This document shows positions 61,651 to 64,000 of a stretch of 64,000 nucleotides of DNA, piece after piece; position 1 is the stretch's first letter; the number at the start of each line of letters is the position of its first letter. The notes beneath the pieces were generated by a model. It made no database searches. It had not been told where the DNA came from and worked only from the letters and a program-made list of their open reading frames with translations. The DNA comes from Pseudomonadota bacterium (GTDB lineage: Bacteria > Pseudomonadota > Gammaproteobacteria > Steroidobacterales > Steroidobacteraceae). The stretch covers positions 52,844 through 116,843 of the forward strand of contig JAJYUA010000010.1 in assembly GCA_021792755.1 (NCBI GenBank), read 5' to 3'. A program made the translations under genes and the position numbers.

Positions 61651-61979
61651 ACCTGTATTCCCGATCGTGGGCCCTTTGATTGCTCCTTGTTGCCGTCCGA
61701 ATTCGGCCCACTTGCGGTTTCCGTTGGATTCCGCGGCCTATTGAGAGGGCATTACAAGATGGCAGTTGTCACACAACGGGGTCCGGCTACCGCCTCCCCG
61801 TGTGTGGCAACTGCAAAGAAGAAGAAGAACGCTCGGCGGCTGCGCCTTCTCGCTGGCTGGACGTTCGGCACTGCGCTTCTCACGTCCTGATGGGCGGCGG
61901 CCGGCGATGCGCAGGGGCCCACCGTGCGGAGCACGAGTAATGGCGGGCGATGGGCCCGTGATGTGCCGGAGGTGAGGCG
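61651..61979. other. oriT region candidate
   Basis: A 329-bp gap between the divergent traJ and traK-like genes, the position of oriT in RP4. It holds a long imperfect inverted repeat: left arm 61762-61781 starting GCAGTTGTCACACAAC, right arm 61796-61814 ending GTGGCAACTGC, with a 14-base loop. At 61876-61890 CGCTTCTCACGTCCTGA resembles the IncP nic region (core TCCTG), placing a possible nick after 61889. The nick assignment is speculative. Confidence 0.6.
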
Positions 61980-62624
61980 GTGAAGCAGTACGACATTGAG
62001 GAGTGCGCAGCGCGCGCGAAGGCCGCGATCGAGAAGATGCGTGCCACAGTGCGGCCCGGAGCGCAGACGGGTCGGGGCGGCAAGGCGGCGGTGTTGCGAG
62101 CGGTGCGTGAGCAGCTCCGAGACGCGCTGCAAGCCGAGTACACGGTACGACAATTGCTCGAGGCGCTCCGCGAAGTGTTTGGCGGTGAACTCGCCGCCAA
62201 GACCGTGCGGGCCGCGCTGCGAGACGATGCCGCACCCTCACGAGGCGCGGCGAAAGCCGCCAAGAGGCGGCGGCAGTGCAAGGCCACCGGCATTGGCGCG
62301 GCACCTGCGGCAGCCACCGCCGCGCCCACCGCAGCACTGGCGTCGAGTCCCCAGCCCGATACCGCGAACTCCCCGGTGCAGTCCCCAACCGAGGGACCTC
62401 CCGCAGACCCCGTAGCGCCATCAGACGCGGATGCAGTTCATCTCGGTGCACATTTCACCGAAGAGCAGCGTGCTCAGTACGAGATCCCCCCGTGGGCGGA
62501 CGGCTCGGACCTGCGGCCCGGCGAGACGCTCGACCGATATGCCATCCGCCAGCGCGTCGCCGGTCCCCCAAAAGGTGCAGATGAACTTCGCAAATTTATC
62601 GGCGAGGGTAACCGCGGCCGTTGA
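61980..62624 (+). CDS. traK: TraK-like oriT-binding protein
   Basis: A 214-residue protein starting at GTG with a strong GGAGGTGAGG ribosome binding site. The N-terminal 80 residues (GGKAAVLRAVREQLRDALQA, EYTVRQLLEALREVF, AAKTVRAALRDD) share the pattern of IncP TraK, which wraps oriT DNA. A long Ala/Pro-rich linker follows, then a C-terminal GAHFTEEQRAQYEIPPWADG segment. Position next to oriT and divergent from traJ supports the role; sequence similarity is modest. Confidence 0.68.
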   Translation: MKQYDIEECAARAKAAIEKMRATVRPGAQTGRGGKAAVLRAVREQLRDALQAEYTVRQLLEALREVFGGELAAKTVRAALRDDAAPSRGAAKAAKRRRQCKATGIGAAPAAATAAPTAALASSPQPDTANSPVQSPTEGPPADPVAPSDADAVHLGAHFTEEQRAQYEIPPWADGSDLRPGETLDRYAIRQRVAGPPKGADELRKFIGEGNRGR

Positions 62625-62651
62625 TTGGGGCCCGGGCGGCGGAGAACAGGT

Positions 62652-62999
62652 ATGGACACAGGCATAGACACCGTCGCGGTCACGTCGTCTGGCTCTGATG
62701 AGCGGCCCTGGCGTCGAAGGTCGCGGCTCTGGACCTACGAGGCCGAGATTCGTCGGCTGCAGGCCGAGGGTTTTTCCCTCGCCCAGATCATTCGCCAGCT
62801 CCGCCTCGGCGTGTCCCGCTCCTATCTGTGCCGCTGGCTCCATCGCGCAGCCGCCGCCCGTCCTGCGGGCGAGCCAGCGCTCGCCGCGCCCCCGGCCGCG
62901 CCGAGCGGGGCGGCTTCTGCCGCCGCCGACGACGCGGCGGCCGAGGCGCTGCTCGCCGTCTCCAATTTCGCACCACCCACCGGAAGGTCACCACGATGA
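62652..62999 (+). CDS. Small helix-turn-helix protein between traK and traL
   Basis: A 115-residue protein. Its middle is a clear DNA-binding helix-turn-helix (TYEAEIRRLQAEGFSLAQII and LRLGVSRSYLCRWLHRA). The rest is Ala/Pro-rich. ATG 62652 has GGAG upstream. The stop overlaps the traL start (ATGA). It could be a second oriT-binding or regulatory factor. Confidence 0.65.
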   Translation: MDTGIDTVAVTSSGSDERPWRRRSRLWTYEAEIRRLQAEGFSLAQIIRQLRLGVSRSYLCRWLHRAAAARPAGEPALAAPPAAPSGAASAAADDAAAEALLAVSNFAPPTGRSPR

Positions 63000-63703
63000 A
63001 TGTATCCTCCATGAATTACCTCGCCCTGTCGGGCGTCGGGAATGTAGGTAAGACGACGTTCTGCCGCTATGTCTTGGCGCTCGGCGATCGGACAGAAGTT
63101 CCTATTGCGACCTTCGAGTCGCATTCGCCGTCCGGGGAGGAAACCGATCCCATCGACAGCGGCGTTCTCGCGGCACACCTGTTCGCATCGCAACCTGGCG
63201 GCGTCATCCTCGATGTCGGAGTCGGCGATTGCGACGCGGCACTCGAGGCGCTCGCACTCGTGAACCGGCAGGACTCTGGCCTGCCAAATCGCCTGCGGAT
63301 CGTCGCGCCGATGCTCCACGACAGTAAGTCAGTTGCTGGGCTTCGGTGGCTCCTCTCCCAATTGCCCGAGAGACTTCGCCCCTCGGTGCGTGCGCCGTGG
63401 AACCGGGTCAGGCACGAGGACGAATCGGCGCTGAAAGACAGCGACGTCGTGCGTGCGGCGCGGTCCGTCGCCCGCCAAGGCGGGGCTCAGCTCTGCTCGG
63501 TGCCGCTCTACGAGTCGCCTCTATACGACCCCGCGCATCCGCTCGTGCGTCGCTACCGCGGCCTCGAGGCTCTGGCAAGCCTGCCCGATGACGAGATCCG
63601 AGCCGCCCCATTGGCTGACATGTCCGCGCTGCTCGCCGGCCGGGACGCGGCGCAATTGGCGCTCGCGAACTGCCGCGCGGTATTCGCCGCTATCACGGAG
63701 TAA
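62996..63703 (+). CDS. traL: TraL-like P-loop ATPase
   Basis: A 235-residue ParA/MinD-like protein with Walker A GVGNVGKTT (residues 13-21) and a Walker B-like GGVILDVGVGDCDAALEAL. Size, P-loop and position after the traK-like gene match TraL of IncP plasmids, whose exact function in transfer is not settled. ATG 62996 overlaps the preceding stop; the longer open frame upstream is a shadow of that gene. Confidence 0.78.
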   Translation: MNVSSMNYLALSGVGNVGKTTFCRYVLALGDRTEVPIATFESHSPSGEETDPIDSGVLAAHLFASQPGGVILDVGVGDCDAALEALALVNRQDSGLPNRLRIVAPMLHDSKSVAGLRWLLSQLPERLRPSVRAPWNRVRHEDESALKDSDVVRAARSVARQGGAQLCSVPLYESPLYDPAHPLVRRYRGLEALASLPDDEIRAAPLADMSALLAGRDAAQLALANCRAVFAAITE

Positions 63704-63707
63704 GTAT

Positions 63708-64000
63708 ATGCGTCATCACATCCCTCTCAGGTGCGCCGCCGCAGCCGCGGCGGCCACCCTCATCCTCGCGTCAGCCTCGCCGCCCGCCCAGGCGGTGTCG
63801 GAGGTGGCCGGCGCGACCTTCCCCGAACAGATCGTCCAGGAGGTCACGGCCGTTGAGCAGGACGAGCAGGCGGTGATGCAGACCGAGCAGCAGATCGGCA
63901 TGCTCGCGAATCAGGCCGAGAACCTCGGCACGATGCCGCTTCAGTTCTGGGGGCAGTTGACTGCCCCCATCATGCAGATGCAGGAAATCATCGGGCAGGC
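63708..64000 (+). CDS. trbJ: TrbJ/VirB5-like conjugation protein (partial)
   Basis: The first 97 codons of a gene cut by the window end. A signal peptide (about residues 1-30, ending PPAQA) is followed by EQIVQEVTAVEQDEQAVMQT and a glutamine-rich coiled-coil region (IGMLANQAENLGTMPLQFWG), typical of TrbJ, the pilus-associated VirB5 homologue. It starts 4 bp after traL. It suggests that a trb-type mating-pair formation system follows. Confidence 0.68.
   Translation, partial: MRHHIPLRCAAAAAAATLILASASPPAQAVSEVAGATFPEQIVQEVTAVEQDEQAVMQTEQQIGMLANQAENLGTMPLQFWGQLTAPIMQMQEIIGQ

Larger units (their letters stand above)
52074..64000. mobile_element. Integrative conjugative element, left part
   Basis: From the tRNA-Arg to the window end all recognised genes are element functions: tyrosine integrase, toxin-antitoxin, plasmid-type replication genes with iteron-like repeats, and an RP4-like relaxosome (traI, traJ, oriT region, traK-like, traL, trbJ). 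No core metabolic gene interrupts them. The trb/type IV secretion genes and right attachment site presumably continue outside. I infer an excisable element able to replicate; activity is untested. Confidence 0.8.

Noticed and set aside
1..64000. CRISPR array, rRNA operon, prophage structural genes, classical insertion sequences
   Set aside because: No repeat-spacer pattern, rRNA segment, capsid/tail gene or transposase was found.

Overview
The window is a GC-rich bacterial chromosome segment, probably from a gammaproteobacterium. That guess rests on the gene content (a DUF6763-type small protein, a type 2 ferredoxin-NADP reductase, TesB, proBA) and not on any marker gene. Short AT-rich islands stand out against the GC-rich background and coincide with promoters and operators.

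Bases 1-33.8 kb form a large locus for breaking down quaternary and N-methylated amines. It encodes a complete L-carnitine to glycine betaine route: carnitine dehydrogenase fused to a thioesterase (26791-28299), the BKACE-type 3-dehydrocarnitine cleavage enzyme (32863-33762) and a separate betainyl-CoA thioesterase (32362-32838). It also encodes heterotetrameric sarcosine oxidase soxBDAG (1450-6597), two trimethylamine/dimethylglycine-dehydrogenase-like flavoproteins (15098-17188 and 21350-23380) and three paralogous MttB-superfamily methyltransferases without a visible in-frame amber codon (8566-10095, 17310-18908, 23533-25071). Two NCS1 permeases, an MFS transporter, a TonB-dependent receptor, two exported hydrolases and two TetR/BetI-like regulators complete it. 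No Rieske glycine-betaine oxygenase is present here, so removal of the first methyl group may use the MttB proteins. Three promoters carry a near-identical 22-bp element placed at the same point over the -10 box. Two other operator families mark other divergent or single promoters.

Bases 34-51.7 kb are ordinary core genes: glgB, a glycerophosphodiesterase, a ferredoxin-NADP reductase, tesB, a D-2-hydroxyacid dehydrogenase, a VIT1/CCC1 transporter, a DUF6763-like protein with a long acidic tail, proBA, and a molybdenum cofactor cluster. In the last, the molybdopterin synthase assembly line is packed into two fusion proteins, MobA-MoaD and MoaE-MoeB-rhodanese.

A tRNA-Arg(TCG) at 51997-52073 is followed directly by a tyrosine integrase. 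From there to the window end lies the left part of an integrative conjugative element. It holds a HigBA toxin-antitoxin pair, a zinc-ribbon/HTH protein, a plasmid-like replication module (DnaB-N/AAA ATPase plus an initiator gene containing iteron-like 21-bp repeats) and an IncP/RP4-like relaxosome: traI and traJ on the minus strand, an intergenic oriT candidate, then traK-like, an HTH gene, traL and the start of trbJ on the plus strand. The right end of the element lies outside the window.
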